Shown one piece after another: positions 37,235 through 46,343 of a stretch of DNA of 64,000 nucleotides. Both the position numbers and the translations under genes were made by a program. Source of the DNA: Patiriisocius sp047731265. GTDB taxonomy: Bacteria > Bacteroidota > Bacteroidia > Flavobacteriales > Flavobacteriaceae. Location: NCBI RefSeq assembly GCF_047731265.1, contig NZ_CP159835.1, forward strand, positions 2,046,001-2,110,000, read 5' to 3'. The notes under the pieces are model-generated. The model was not told the origin of the DNA and did no database searches. It saw only the letters and a program-made list of their open reading frames with translations. Position 1 is the stretch's first letter; each line of letters begins with the position of its first letter.

Positions 37235-37789
37235 TTAATTTAACCAAGATTTTTCTAGACAATTTGCCATTGCGGTTCTTGCACGATGAATAATTACCCA
37301 AAGATTAGACGGTGTTATACTATATTCATTACAAATCGCTTCCGTATCAAAATTGTCAATTGTTTTCATTTTAAAGATCGACGCCTGCTTACTATTCAAA
37401 GTGTCAAGGCAGTTGTGTATTGCCATTCCTAACTCAGTGTTTTCCATAGTTTCTTCAGCAGTTTTGTCAAATGGATCGCTTACACGTTCTTCTAGCCAGT
37501 CACCTTCTGAATCTTCACTATTGTATTGGATTCTTACTTCGGCTTTCCCTTTATTGCTGTTTGTCTTTCGATAGTGATCTATTATTTTTCGTTTTAAAAT
37601 TGAAATTAACCAAGTGCGCTCGCTTGCTTCCCCCTTAAAGTTCGCGGCCGATTTAAGTCCAGCCAAGAACGTTTCAGAAATAAGATCTTGTGCAACCTCG
37701 TGATTGCTTACTCGTACAATCGTAAAGTTATACAAATAGTCGCCGTAACGATCGACCCAGTTTGATGCATCTATAATGTGTTTTGACAT
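37235..37789 (-). CDS. ECF-type RNA polymerase sigma factor
   Basis: This 184-residue protein has sigma region 2 (YLYNFTIVRVSNHEVAQDLISETFLAGLKS, quoted as HEVAQDLISETFLAGL) and region 4 (KMKTIDNFDTEAICNEYSITPSNLWVIIHRART, quoted as YSITPSNLWVIIHRART). The acidic loop between them (EDSEGDWLEERV) is longer than in many ECF factors. It should direct RNA polymerase to a small regulon, held in check by the zinc-finger protein encoded downstream. A consensus housekeeping promoter lies only 8 bases before its ATG. Confidence 0.92.
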   Translation of the reverse strand: MSKHIIDASNWVDRYGDYLYNFTIVRVSNHEVAQDLISETFLAGLKSAANFKGEASERTWLISILKRKIIDHYRKTNSNKGKAEVRIQYNSEDSEGDWLEERVSDPFDKTAEETMENTELGMAIHNCLDTLNSKQASIFKMKTIDNFDTEAICNEYSITPSNLWVIIHRARTAMANCLEKSWLN

Positions 37790-37797
37790 ACGGATTT

Positions 37798-37830
37798 CAA
37801 AAATAGGAAAGTTTAAGTAACTATAACAAA
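37798..37830 (-). promoter_or_regulatory. Sigma-factor gene promoter (near-leaderless)
   Basis: On the minus strand TTTG (37830-37827), 21 bases, then TATTTTTG (37805-37798) match the Bacteroidota promoter consensus exactly. Only 8 bases separate the -7 box from the ATG at 37789, so the transcript would be leaderless or nearly so. Confidence 0.6.
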
Positions 37831-37921
37831 TTTAGGCTGTTTTAAGGCGTAAAATATTGCCATATTTTAATTGAAACGATGCATTAGATACCAAGCATGC
37901 CTTATTTTTGAAAAAAAACTT

Positions 37922-39362
37922 ATGAAAAAGATAGCTTTATTATTGTTTTTCGCTGTTTTTACAACTTTTGCGCAACAGCTTGAAATAGAAAAAACTTACG
38001 CAACTATGGCATTACACGATGCCGAAGAATTGCAAAATGATTTACCAAACCAAGTTTCAATTATTGCTGTTAAAAGGTAATGAGGCTGTGATATATATGA
38101 CACAAAATGCGGCACATCTATTACACGATAGAGTGCTTGTTCACGGTCCTGGATATATTTTTAAGGCTAGCAAAGAAGCTGTTTTAGAAAGTTTGCAACG
38201 CACACCGCAAGGAGTACGAAGTGTTATTGATTTTACGCTTACTGAAGAAACATCTGTCTCAGCAGTACTGCAAGTAATAAATACGCAAAATATAGAGGAT
38301 CATATTCTGGAATTAGAAGCCTATGGAACATGACACCATTCAACTTCTTCTGGAGCGCAATCTGCTGTAGATCTCAAAGATAAATGGGAAGTAATGGCTG
38401 TTCAATATGGAAGAACAGATGTAAGTGTGCGACTTTTTGATCACACAGGGACAAATATGCAATCTGTAATTATGGTTATTTAAGGGCAAGTTAATCCAGA
38501 GGAATATGTAATTGTGTGTGGGCACTTAGATTCTACCTCCACACAATGACAAACAAATGCTCCCGGAGCCGAAGATGGTGCCTCGGGAATCGCGACCATA
38601 ACAGAGGCTGTCAGAAGTCTTTTTGAAATAAATTTTGAATCACAAAGAAATAATGAGGTCATGGCTTATGCTGCGGAGGAAATTGGATTGGTAGCTTCTG
38701 CAGAAATTGCAGAAGAGTATTCAAGTAACAATATTGATTTGGGTGCAGTAGTGCAATTTGATATGACCAATTATAATGGATCTGCAAATGATCTTTCCCT
38801 CATTACAGATTTTACAGATGGTACTTTAAATTCTTTTTTAATGGAGCTATTATATCATTATAATGGGTCTGGCGAACATGAAATAACACATAGTAATTCG
38901 CTATGTAATTATTGGTGTTCAGACCATGCGAGTTGGACTTCTGAAGGATATATCACTGCGTTCCCATTTGAAGCTAATTTTGGAGATCATAACAGTGTAA
39001 TTCACACACGGAATGATACCTACTCGGGAACTGCAACACACGGTGCTAAGTTTGTTAAGTTGTGCGCCGAATTTTTAATTTAAGCAGTAAAAAGTACTTT
39101 AATTGCAGTAATCGATGAGGCTACTCAAAACTCAGTTTTTATTTCTAATGCTAATGGAGCGATTGCCTATAGTATTGAGGGAAACACACAATCTTTTAAT
39201 CAAGTTGTCGGGTATGATATGCTAGGTAAAAAAGTGGCAAACCAAGCCATAAAATTAGCGAACGGAAGTATTCCCGTAGGCCAATTAAATCAGGGATGGT
39301 ATATTTTTTCTTTTGTTAAAAACAGGAAAGGTTCTGTTTCTAAAAAAGTGATTTTGAAGTAA
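37922..39362 (+). pseudogene. M28 family aminopeptidase with T9SS domain, disrupted
   Basis: Reading across frames gives a full M28 aminopeptidase: signal peptide (MKKIALLLFFAVFTTFAQ), N-terminal domain, zinc motifs GHLDS (His, Asp), GAEDGASG (Asp), YAAEEIG (Glu pair), QFDMTNY (Asp) and SDHASW (His), and a T9SS sorting domain ending SKKVILK. It is interrupted by a one-base insertion in an A-run near 38071, stops near 38331, 38482, 38547 and 39081, and at least one more frame change. Every catalytic ligand survives, so the loss is recent, but no single protein can be made. Confidence 0.88.
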
Positions 39363-39373
39363 AATATAGTGTC

Positions 39374-39406
39374 AAAAAAACGCTGTTGTTTACGAGGCGT
39401 TTTTTT
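39374..39406. terminator. Bidirectional terminator
   Basis: AAAAAAACGC (39374-39383) pairs with GCGTTTTTTT (39397-39406), giving A- and T-runs on both sides between the convergent M28 pseudogene and SRPBCC gene; the SRPBCC stop codon lies in its loop. Confidence 0.75.
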
Positions 39407-39848
39407 GTGCTTTTCTTTTAATAGCTTCATTTCTTTTTATCAGAAACTCCCTAAGGTGACTTTTTAGAAAAAGGACATTGAAAATACGCCCAAAGATTCC
39501 GTAAGGAGTTTTATATCTTAGCATATCTTTCATAAGTGTTACCCCGTCATTTTCTTCAAAAAAATGATCGTGACAAAAATAGATAAAGTGTCCCTCAATC
39601 ATAATGTCTGTAAATGTTTGTGGAGTAGCCATTTTGATGATTTTACTTGTGTGTTTTAAGTAAAAGCCAAAATGTTTTCCACGCCAAGTAACAGTTTCAC
39701 CAAGGCTAATGAGTCCTTTAGTTTTCCCGGCAATAGCAACTTCTTTAGTTTGAGAGGCAGATTCCATATGAAAATCGATGTCCCTTGAGAGGTTGAAAAT
39801 ACTTTCAATGGGTGCTTCTATTTTTGTTAGCAATTCAATGGTAGTCAT
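39390..39848 (-). CDS. SRPBCC-family protein
   Basis: This 152-residue cytoplasmic protein has the START/Bet v1-like (SRPBCC) order: an IEAPIESIFNLSRDIDFHMES opening helix, quoted as APIESIFNLSRDIDFH, a central LGETVTWRGKHFGFYLKHTSKI, and a C-terminal long helix. The FFEENDGVTLMKDMLRYKTPYG region is common in flavobacterial cyclase/dehydrase-like annotations. These domains bind small hydrophobic ligands; none is known for this branch. It lies 127 bases downstream of the DUF2071 gene on the same strand. Confidence 0.82.
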   Translation of the reverse strand: MTTIELLTKIEAPIESIFNLSRDIDFHMESASQTKEVAIAGKTKGLISLGETVTWRGKHFGFYLKHTSKIIKMATPQTFTDIMIEGHFIYFCHDHFFEENDGVTLMKDMLRYKTPYGIFGRIFNVLFLKSHLREFLIKRNEAIKRKAQKNAS

Positions 39849-39974
39849 TATTATTATTAATTGTACTTAAGTTGTGTCCAAAACCTTTCACCAGGCAAGC
39901 CATTTATTGCCAATGAAGCTGCAAAAATGAGGTTTTATAAGAGTCTTAATATTTTCGATTCGTGTTTTATTGAT

Positions 39975-40688
39975 TCAGCCAAAAATTTCAGTTTTACCCT
40001 CTATGGTGATTTTTGAACCTTCTGCTAGGAATACTGAAGTTGGCTTAGCATTGCTTAGAAAAGCAAATTCTTTTCCGTAAAGAGAACCGCAATCTACATT
40101 CACTTCAAAATTTAATACGACATATTGCTCCCAAGAAGGATGGGTTACTTCGTATTCGTTTGTTTTGGATTTTGATTTCTTTGCGTATCCCCAGTAATGT
40201 TCGGTAATAAATTCAGTTTCTGAATTGGGTTCGATGGGACTCAATTTATTTTCAGAGATTAATTTGATAGACTGCCATTTTTCTTGGTGCTTGAAATAGT
40301 ATTCAGTATGTCGTTTTTGACCACGTACTTCCCGAACATGTTTCATAGCTGCGGTGGCATAATTTTCTTTATACAAGGTATTGGCTACAAAAGTAATGGC
40401 CCATTTAGGGACTATCTCTTTGATAAAAACAACACCACGTTTCCAAGTAGATCCATCAAGATGTTTTACATAAAACCGAAGGTTAAATTCTTCAAAATTT
40501 ACGTGAAACGGAATTTTAAGTCCTAGAATCCTCGTGTTCAAAAAATTAAAACCAACCAGACTAACATAGCATTTTCCTTCCCAGAAATCTAATTGAGTGC
40601 CCGCGGGAACATACGATTCCAGTATCGCTGGTGGAACTTCATAATTTATAAAAGCTAGTTTTCGCCATTCACCTTTTAGAAAACTCAT
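39975..40688 (-). CDS. DUF2071 (YqjF-like) protein
   Basis: This 237-residue protein begins MSFLKGEWRKLAFINYEVPPAILESYVPAGTQLDFWEGKCYVSLVGFNF, of which VPPAILESYVPAGTQLD and GKCYVSLVGFNF show the DUF2071/YqjF family pattern. Family members are found as stand-alone cytoplasmic proteins, often next to small redox or SRPBCC genes, and their activity is unknown. Its start is directly preceded by a small lipoprotein gene whose stop is at 40690, so the two are co-transcribed with SRPBCC behind. Length matches the family. Confidence 0.88.
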   Translation of the reverse strand: MSFLKGEWRKLAFINYEVPPAILESYVPAGTQLDFWEGKCYVSLVGFNFLNTRILGLKIPFHVNFEEFNLRFYVKHLDGSTWKRGVVFIKEIVPKWAITFVANTLYKENYATAAMKHVREVRGQKRHTEYYFKHQEKWQSIKLISENKLSPIEPNSETEFITEHYWGYAKKSKSKTNEYEVTHPSWEQYVVLNFEVNVDCGSLYGKEFAFLSNAKPTSVFLAEGSKITIEGKTEIFG

Positions 40689-40689
40689 A

Positions 40690-41118
40690 TTATTGTCTTT
40701 TAAAGCGCAACGGTGTTTCCGTTCCCCAAAACCCTAAAATCATACTGTCTTCTTCCAGTTTTACGATGTAATAGCATTCTTCGCTATCGCCGGTAGTGTT
40801 GATGTACCTGTCTTCTTCACTAGCATTTTTAATGGCTTTTCTAGAGCAGGTTTTTCCCATAGAGAATGTTATGTTTTTCTCAGTGTTAGCGCCGTTGTAG
40901 GTGTTTATTACTTTGTCCCCCTCAAAAGTTAATCTGCTTAATGGAGCATCAATATTTACCCAAGTGCCTTGGAGTTTTTTATAGTTTTCTGAGGTAGAAT
41001 GGTCATTTTTAACAATCTCAATTTCTTCTATTGTTTCAGAATTTTTAACTCCCGAAGAAGTGTTTTTTTTACAAGAAATTACGGCTAAAAATACCAAGAT
41101 GATATATGTTGTTTTCAT
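40690..41118 (-). CDS. Hypothetical lipoprotein
   Basis: This 142-residue protein has a lipoprotein signal (LVFLAVISCKK, Cys near residue 16), a Ser/Glu-rich linker and a small domain with LQGTWVNIDAPLSRLTFEGDKVI, quoted as GTWVNIDAPLSRLTFEGD, resembling the lipocalin-like or META-like strand pattern, then two further strands containing Cys residues at CSRKAI and EECYYIV. I cannot name the family. It is probably anchored in the outer membrane facing the periplasm. It follows the M3 peptidase gene by 28 bases. Confidence 0.7.
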   Translation of the reverse strand: MKTTYIILVFLAVISCKKNTSSGVKNSETIEEIEIVKNDHSTSENYKKLQGTWVNIDAPLSRLTFEGDKVINTYNGANTEKNITFSMGKTCSRKAIKNASEEDRYINTTGDSEECYYIVKLEEDSMILGFWGTETPLRFKRQ

Positions 41119-41146
41119 ATTTTTTAATTTTGCTATGGCTAACTCT

Positions 41147-43165
41147 TTAAAGCAACCCTGCCCGTTTTAAAAGGGCATCTGGATTTGGTTTTTGTCCTCT
41201 AAACTTGATATAGAGTTCCATTGGGTCTTGCGTTCCTCCTTGGGAAAGAACGAAATTCTTAAACTTATCGGCCACTTTTTTATTAAAAATCCCCTCTTCT
41301 TTAAAATAAGCAAAGGCGTCTGCATCGAGCACTTCTGCCCATTTATAACTATAGTATCCAGCCGAGTATCCTCCTTGAAAGATGTGAGAAAAAGCAGTAC
41401 TCATGCACGTCTCTGGTGTTTCGGGATATAATTGTGTTCCAGCAAAAAAAGCTGTCTCGAACTCCTTTACATTATTTACTGTTTCTGGTAATTTACCATC
41501 GTGCCAAGACATGTCTAACAGTCCAAAACTTAATTGGCGTAGGGTCTGCATCCCTTCGTGAAAGGCAGCAGATTCTTTAATCTTATTTACCAGCTCCATT
41601 GGGATTACTTCGCCAGTTTCGTAGTGAGTGGCAAATAATTCCAAGGTTTCTTTTTCATAACACCAATTTTCTAAAATTTGACTTGGAAGTTCTACAAAAT
41701 CCCAATGCACGCTAGTCCCGCTAAGTCCTTTGTAGCTTGTGTTAGCCAACATGCCGTGTAGTCCATGACCAAACTCATGAAACAAAGTAGTCACCTCGTT
41801 AAATGTTAAAAGAGATGGTTTTGTAGCGGTAGGTTTTGTGAAATTACAAACGTTTGATACGTGTGGTCTTTCATTTATTCCATTCTTGATTTGTTGTGGT
41901 TTGTAACTCGTCATCCAAGCGCCACCGCGTTTTCCTGCTCTTGGGTGGAAATCCGCATAGAACAGCGATACGAGTTCTCCTTCAGTATCGGTAACACGAT
42001 AGGTCTTTACATCTTCGTGATATTTGTCGATGCTGGGGTCTTCTTTAAAGTGAAGACCGAATAATTTTTGCGCCACCGTAAAAACACCATTAATTACATT
42101 TTCTAACCTAAAATAGGGTTTCAGTTTTTCGTCGTCTAAGCTGAATTTTTGCTGTTTTAATTTTTCAGCATAATACGCACTGTCCCATTTTTGAAGTTCA
42201 TCTATACCGTCCAATTCTTTTGCGAATGCTTCTAGCTCATCAAACTCTTTTTGAGCAGCGGGTTTGGCTTTTTTCAACAAGTCATTAGAAAAATCTAAAA
42301 CAGTTTGTGGGGTTTTTGCCATGCGTTCTTCCAGAACAAAATGGGCGTGGCTTTTATAGCCTAAAAGTTGCGCGCGTTGCTGTCTTAGCGTTACAATTTG
42401 TAATACGTTTTGTTCATTATTGTGTTTGCCTTTTGTAAATGCTCTTGCGCCAAATGCAAGTGATAATTCTTTGCGAAGCGTGCGGTTTTTAGCGTATTTC
42501 ACAAAAGGAATATAGCTAGGATAGTCCAACGTGATGAGCCAACCATCTTTGTCTTTCTCTGCGGCGGCTTGCGCTGCTGCCTCTTTTACTCCTTCTGGGA
42601 GGCCCGCTAGATCTTCCTTATTTGTTAAATGCATTTCATAGGCATTTGTAGCCGCCAATACATTTTCGCCAAAAGTGAGTGAAAGTCTTGAAAGCGTTGT
42701 GTCTATTTTACGGAGTTGTGATTTTTTTTCTTCAGAGAGATTTGCGCCGTTGCGACTAAAACCTTTGTATTGCTTTTCAAGGAGTGTGTTTTGCTCAATG
42801 TTTAAATCTAAATTTTCACGGTTTTTAAAAACACTTTTTACGCGATTAAATAGCTTCTCGTTTAAGAGTAAATCATTTTGAAATTCAGATAATAGAGGAG
42901 AAACTTGTTGTGCTATTTTTTGAATTTCGTCATTGGTTTCAGCACTGTTCAGATTAAAAAAAATACTGGTTGCTCTATCCAATCCTGTTCCTGTGTTTTC
43001 CAATGCTTCTATGGTATTTTCAAACGTAGGCTTTTCAGTACTATCAGCAATCGCTGAGACTTCTGCTCTGTTGTCTTCAATAAGTTGCGTAATTGCCGGT
43101 AAAAAATGCTCGTTTTTTATTGCTGAAAACGGAGCGGCATCAAATTTTTTTAAGAGTGGGTTCAT
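41147..43165 (-). CDS. M3 family metallopeptidase (oligopeptidase A/Dcp-like)
   Basis: This 672-residue zinc peptidase has HEFGHGLHGML near residue 462, the M3 zinc motif HExxH, with a downstream Glu expected in SGTSVHWDFVELPSQ. YADFHPRAGKRGGAW and NVCNFTKP precede it as in oligopeptidase A and dipeptidyl carboxypeptidase. There is no signal peptide, so it degrades peptides in the cytoplasm, for example cleaved signal peptides. It starts a minus-strand run with the lipoprotein, DUF2071 and SRPBCC genes behind it; purE lies 190 bases upstream. Confidence 0.94.
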   Translation of the reverse strand: MNPLLKKFDAAPFSAIKNEHFLPAITQLIEDNRAEVSAIADSTEKPTFENTIEALENTGTGLDRATSIFFNLNSAETNDEIQKIAQQVSPLLSEFQNDLLLNEKLFNRVKSVFKNRENLDLNIEQNTLLEKQYKGFSRNGANLSEEKKSQLRKIDTTLSRLSLTFGENVLAATNAYEMHLTNKEDLAGLPEGVKEAAAQAAAEKDKDGWLITLDYPSYIPFVKYAKNRTLRKELSLAFGARAFTKGKHNNEQNVLQIVTLRQQRAQLLGYKSHAHFVLEERMAKTPQTVLDFSNDLLKKAKPAAQKEFDELEAFAKELDGIDELQKWDSAYYAEKLKQQKFSLDDEKLKPYFRLENVINGVFTVAQKLFGLHFKEDPSIDKYHEDVKTYRVTDTEGELVSLFYADFHPRAGKRGGAWMTSYKPQQIKNGINERPHVSNVCNFTKPTATKPSLLTFNEVTTLFHEFGHGLHGMLANTSYKGLSGTSVHWDFVELPSQILENWCYEKETLELFATHYETGEVIPMELVNKIKESAAFHEGMQTLRQLSFGLLDMSWHDGKLPETVNNVKEFETAFFAGTQLYPETPETCMSTAFSHIFQGGYSAGYYSYKWAEVLDADAFAYFKEEGIFNKKVADKFKNFVLSQGGTQDPMELYIKFRGQKPNPDALLKRAGLL

Positions 43166-43354
43166 GGGAGATTTAAGATTGGAGAATTCAGATTTTTGAA
43201 TGTCTTATTTTATGTTGACGTCTCTGGAATTTAAATTGAGTATTGAACACCCTACCATTAAGCTTTGATTGGTGTCTGTAATTAAATAATTATTTGATTT
43301 TAGAAGGTCCTCCAGGAGAGGCTTTTGAAAAAAAATCACTATTTCAATGTAAGG

Positions 43355-43858
43355 CTACTGCTTACTGGCATTGCTACTGCGCACTGAAAGAGCTCCTTCT
43401 TCAACCTTCATCTTCAAACCTTCTTTGTATGCGAGTACTTTGTCTAAGACGCATTTATCTGCAACGCCGATGATTTGTGCTGCAAGAATACCTGCATTTT
43501 TTGCACCATTAAGTGCTACCGTGGCAACAGGAACGCCTCCTGGCATTTGTAGGATACTTAAGATGCTATCCCAGCCATCAATACTATTGCTAGATTTTAC
43601 TGGAACACCAATTACTGGTAATGGTGAAAGTGAAGCGACCATTCCCGGTAAGTGTGCTGCTCCTCCTGCACCAGCAATTATTACTCCAATGCCACGTGTG
43701 TGCGCATTCTTGCTAAAATCGAATAACTTTTCAGGGGTTCTATGTGCTGAAACGATATCTACCTCAATTTCAATATCAAATCCCCTTAAGATGTCTATGG
43801 CGTTCTGCATCACTGGCATATCGCTTGTGCTGCCCATTATTATTGCTACTTTACTCAT
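43355..43858 (-). CDS. purE: N5-carboxyaminoimidazole ribonucleotide mutase
   Basis: PurE converts N5-CAIR to CAIR in purine synthesis. This 167-residue protein carries GSTSDMPVM, SAHRTPEKL, IAGAGGAAHLPGMVASLSPLPVIGVPV, quoted as AGAGGAAHLPGMVAS, and MPGGVPVATVALNGAKNAG, all family motifs, so the active-site Ser, Asp and His are present. It lies 173 bases downstream of purK on the same strand, and works with it in the bacterial two-step CAIR route. A palindromic CCGATA repeat lies in between. Confidence 0.96.
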   Translation of the reverse strand: MSKVAIIMGSTSDMPVMQNAIDILRGFDIEIEVDIVSAHRTPEKLFDFSKNAHTRGIGVIIAGAGGAAHLPGMVASLSPLPVIGVPVKSSNSIDGWDSILSILQMPGGVPVATVALNGAKNAGILAAQIIGVADKCVLDKVLAYKEGLKMKVEEGALSVRSSNASKQ

Positions 43859-43884
43859 ACTTTTGTAATTTTCAAATTATAATT

Positions 43885-43898
43885 CCGATAATTATCGG
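43885..43898. repeat. Palindromic repeat CCGATAATTATCGG
   Basis: A perfect 14-bp palindrome between purK and purE. Its arms match those of the 20-bp palindrome at 51281-51300 (CCGATA...TATCGG), so it belongs to a REP-like family. Confidence 0.7.
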
Positions 43899-44031
43899 GA
43901 TCAAACACCAAAAATAATTTTATAATTTGGTGTTTTTTAGTTTTATTCAATTGTGTTTATAGAATATATTGTTGCTCATAATTCAATTTGTAATGGGATT
44001 TTGACAAAATTATAGCTTTGGTTAGAAAAAT

Positions 44032-45192
44032 CTATTCCAATGAAATTACCTTAATCAAACGCTTAACCTCTTCCGCAATTTTTCTTGCTTTATCAATATC
44101 TTCATTAACAATGGTAACGTGTCCCATTTTTCTAAAAGGGCGTGTTTGCTTTTTCCCATAGATATGTGGGGTAACCCCTTCCATCGCCAGTATCTTTTCT
44201 ATGTTCTGATAGACTACGTTGCCGGAGTGTCCTTCAGCACCCACAAGATTTACCATAATACCACCCACTTTACTGCGGGTATTTCCCAAAGGTAAATTTA
44301 AAATAGCACGAAGCTGTTGTTCAAATTGGTTGGTATAGCTGGCTTCTATGCTGTAATGCCCACTGTTATGAGGTCTTGGTGCCACTTCGTTTACGATAAT
44401 CTCATCGTCTTTTGTCTGAAACATCTCTACTGCCAACAAGCCAACATGCTCAAATGCTTCGGAAACTTGTACTGCGATTTCTCTTGCTTTTTTCGCAACC
44501 GCATCCTCAATACGCGCAGGACAGATTACATATTCTACTTGGTTTGCTTCTGGATGAAATTCCATTTCTACCACAGGATATGTTTTTACTTCTCCCTTAG
44601 CATTACGCGCTACAATAACAGCGAGCTCATTTTTAAAGGGAATCAAATCTTCAGCAATACACGAACTCTCAACTAGCGGTATTAGGTCGTCTTCATTCCT
44701 AATAACCGAAACTCCTTTGCCATCATAACCACCCGTGCAACTTTTCCAAACAAATGGAAGTGTTATTTCTTTGCTGGCGATCGCTTCGGTAAGTTCAAGT
44801 TTGTTTTCAAAGACTTTAAAAGGAGCTGTAGGAATGTTTTTTACAGAATAAAATTTTTTCTGAACCCCTTTATCTTGGATATTCCGTAGTGTTTTAGCTG
44901 AAGGATATACTTTTTTGCCTTCAGATTCTAGTTTTTCTAAGGCCTCTAAATTTACGGCTTCAATTTCAAAAGTAAGTACATCCACTTTTGTTCCGAAGTT
45001 ATAAACCGTTTCAAAATCCATCAAATCACCTTGTTCAAAGTGATCGCACGCTGTTCTTGAGGGAGCTTCATTGCTTGGATCTAAGACGTGTGTGGTGATG
45101 TCAAATTTGCATGTTTCAGACAACATCATTCTGCCTAGTTGACCACCACCTAAAATTCCTAAAATGAAATTTGAAGAAAAATAATTTGCCAT
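44032..45192 (-). CDS. purK: 5-(carboxyamino)imidazole ribonucleotide synthase
   Basis: PurK is an ATP-grasp enzyme that carboxylates AIR to N5-CAIR. The 386-residue protein starts MANYFSSNFILGILGGGQLGRMM, quoted as ILGILGGGQLGRMM, and continues with IQDKGVQKKF, PFVWKSCTGGYDGKGV and NEVAPRPHNSGHYSIEA, the diagnostic PurK motifs. A longer frame reaches 45273, but the extra 27 residues are low-complexity Phe/Arg sequence from a hexanucleotide repeat, so 45192 is taken. A perfect -7 box ends 4 bases before this ATG. Confidence 0.95.
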   Translation of the reverse strand: MANYFSSNFILGILGGGQLGRMMLSETCKFDITTHVLDPSNEAPSRTACDHFEQGDLMDFETVYNFGTKVDVLTFEIEAVNLEALEKLESEGKKVYPSAKTLRNIQDKGVQKKFYSVKNIPTAPFKVFENKLELTEAIASKEITLPFVWKSCTGGYDGKGVSVIRNEDDLIPLVESSCIAEDLIPFKNELAVIVARNAKGEVKTYPVVEMEFHPEANQVEYVICPARIEDAVAKKAREIAVQVSEAFEHVGLLAVEMFQTKDDEIIVNEVAPRPHNSGHYSIEASYTNQFEQQLRAILNLPLGNTRSKVGGIMVNLVGAEGHSGNVVYQNIEKILAMEGVTPHIYGKKQTRPFRKMGHVTIVNEDIDKARKIAEEVKRLIKVISLE

Positions 45193-45196
45193 AAGA

Positions 45197-45204
45197 CAAA
45201 GATA
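45197..45204 (-). promoter_or_regulatory. Putative purK -7 box
   Basis: TATCTTTG on the minus strand matches TAnnTTTG exactly and ends 4 bases before the purK ATG, implying a leaderless transcript. The upstream -33 position falls in a GAAATC repeat. Confidence 0.45.
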
Positions 45205-45523
45205 CAATGTTTGAAATCGAAATCGAAATCGAAAATGGACTTCAATACTATTATGCACAAAAAATGGAATCACTCAGCCATCTTTTATCGGTACATTTGA
45301 TTAATAATAAGGCTTATATTGAAATGACAAGTTTAGCTTCTTCCCCCAGTAGGTTTGATTTTAATGAGATAAAAATAGTTTTTTCCGCGTGTGGGGGAAG
45401 GTGAATTTCGAATTAATTTTAATGAAATATAAAGTTTTTAAGCGAAATTTGGGAGGGGGACTTTTAATTCATAATTTTGAATTATTTCACAAGGCATAAC
45501 TCCTTACTCTTAACTAGTTTGAA
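45205..45523. other. Intergenic region between purK and adk
   Basis: About 320 bases without a gene. It holds the GAAATC repeat and an inverted repeat, CTTCCCCCA (45340-45348) with TGGGGGAAG (45392-45400), whose 43-base spacing is too long for a simple terminator. Confidence 0.5.
45213..45230. repeat. GAAATC hexanucleotide repeat
   Basis: Three perfect GAAATC units followed by a degenerate fourth, located in the promoter region of purK. Confidence 0.8.
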
Positions 45524-45531
45524 TATCTTTG
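45524..45531 (+). promoter_or_regulatory. Putative adk-obg -7 box
   Basis: TATCTTTG followed by C matches the Bacteroidota -7 consensus. It lies 32 bases before the ATG at 45564 and 152 bases before the ATG at 45684; no clear -33 element is present. Confidence 0.4.
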
Positions 45532-45683
45532 CGGCGATCAAATAGTGTAGCGTCCGTATTGAAATGTGGGATTTTATAAAATCGTTATTTGGTATAAAAA
45601 ATGCGGAAGAATGTCAATCTAATGATGCGCTACGGAAAAAGGAATTAGAACTAAAAAAGTACCCGTCACCGCGGGAAATAAAC

Positions 45684-46262
45684 ATGACAAATATAGTATT
45701 ATTTGGCCCTCCTGGAGCTGGAAAAGGAACGCAAGCCGAAGTCTTAAAAGAAAAATATCAACTCATTCATCTTTCTACAGGCGATATGTTTAGATATCAT
45801 ATGAAGAATGATACCGAGCTTGGGAAATTGGCAAAAACGTATACCGAAAAAGGACATTTAGTTCCAGACAGCGTGACCAACGAAATGCTGAAAGATGAGG
45901 TAAATCGCCAGTTAGAGAACAATCCAAATGGTTTTCTGTTTGATGGCTATCCACGAACAAAAGATCAAGCACAAGTGCTAACCGATTTTATGACCGAAAA
46001 GAAAACTAAAATTGCAGCAATGGTTGCTTTAGAAGTTGGAGATGAAATATTGGTAGGTAGGTTGTTAGACCGCGGAAAGTCTAGCGGAAGAGCAGACGAC
46101 GCAAACGAAGAAGTAATTAGAGAACGTATCGCGGAATACTACCGTAAAACAGATGTTTTAAAAGAATACTACCAAGCCGAAAATAAATACTACGGTGTAA
46201 ACGGCGTAGGCAGTGTTGAAGAGATTACCGCTCGTTTGACTGAAGTGATTGGAAAATTATAA
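45684..46262 (+). CDS. adk: Adenylate kinase
   Basis: Adk interconverts AMP, ADP and ATP. From the ATG at 45684 the protein has 192 residues, the normal length of the short bacterial form, and begins MTNIVLFGPPGAGKGTQ with the P-loop; GYPRTKDQAQVL and RLLDRGKSSGRADD (LID region without Zn-Cys) follow. The open frame extends upstream to an ATG at 45564, adding 40 lysine-rich residues (MWDFIKSLFGIKNAEE...). That extension is not a family feature, but a promoter-like box lies just before it. obg follows, as in many flavobacteria. Confidence 0.95.
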   Translation: MTNIVLFGPPGAGKGTQAEVLKEKYQLIHLSTGDMFRYHMKNDTELGKLAKTYTEKGHLVPDSVTNEMLKDEVNRQLENNPNGFLFDGYPRTKDQAQVLTDFMTEKKTKIAAMVALEVGDEILVGRLLDRGKSSGRADDANEEVIRERIAEYYRKTDVLKEYYQAENKYYGVNGVGSVEEITARLTEVIGKL

Positions 46263-46343
46263 TTAAAAGTCAATGCGCACCTGTTTCGCATTCGCTTAAA
46301 ATATAACGCTAGCTATTAATAAGACGCCTGCCTTTGCGGGAAA

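Noticed and set aside
43371..43868. Open frame of 165 codons opposite purE
   Set aside because: It covers the same DNA as a fully convincing purE and is a mirror frame.
45192..45273. Longer N-terminus for purK
   Set aside because: The extra residues are translation of the GAAATC repeat and precede the conserved PurK start.
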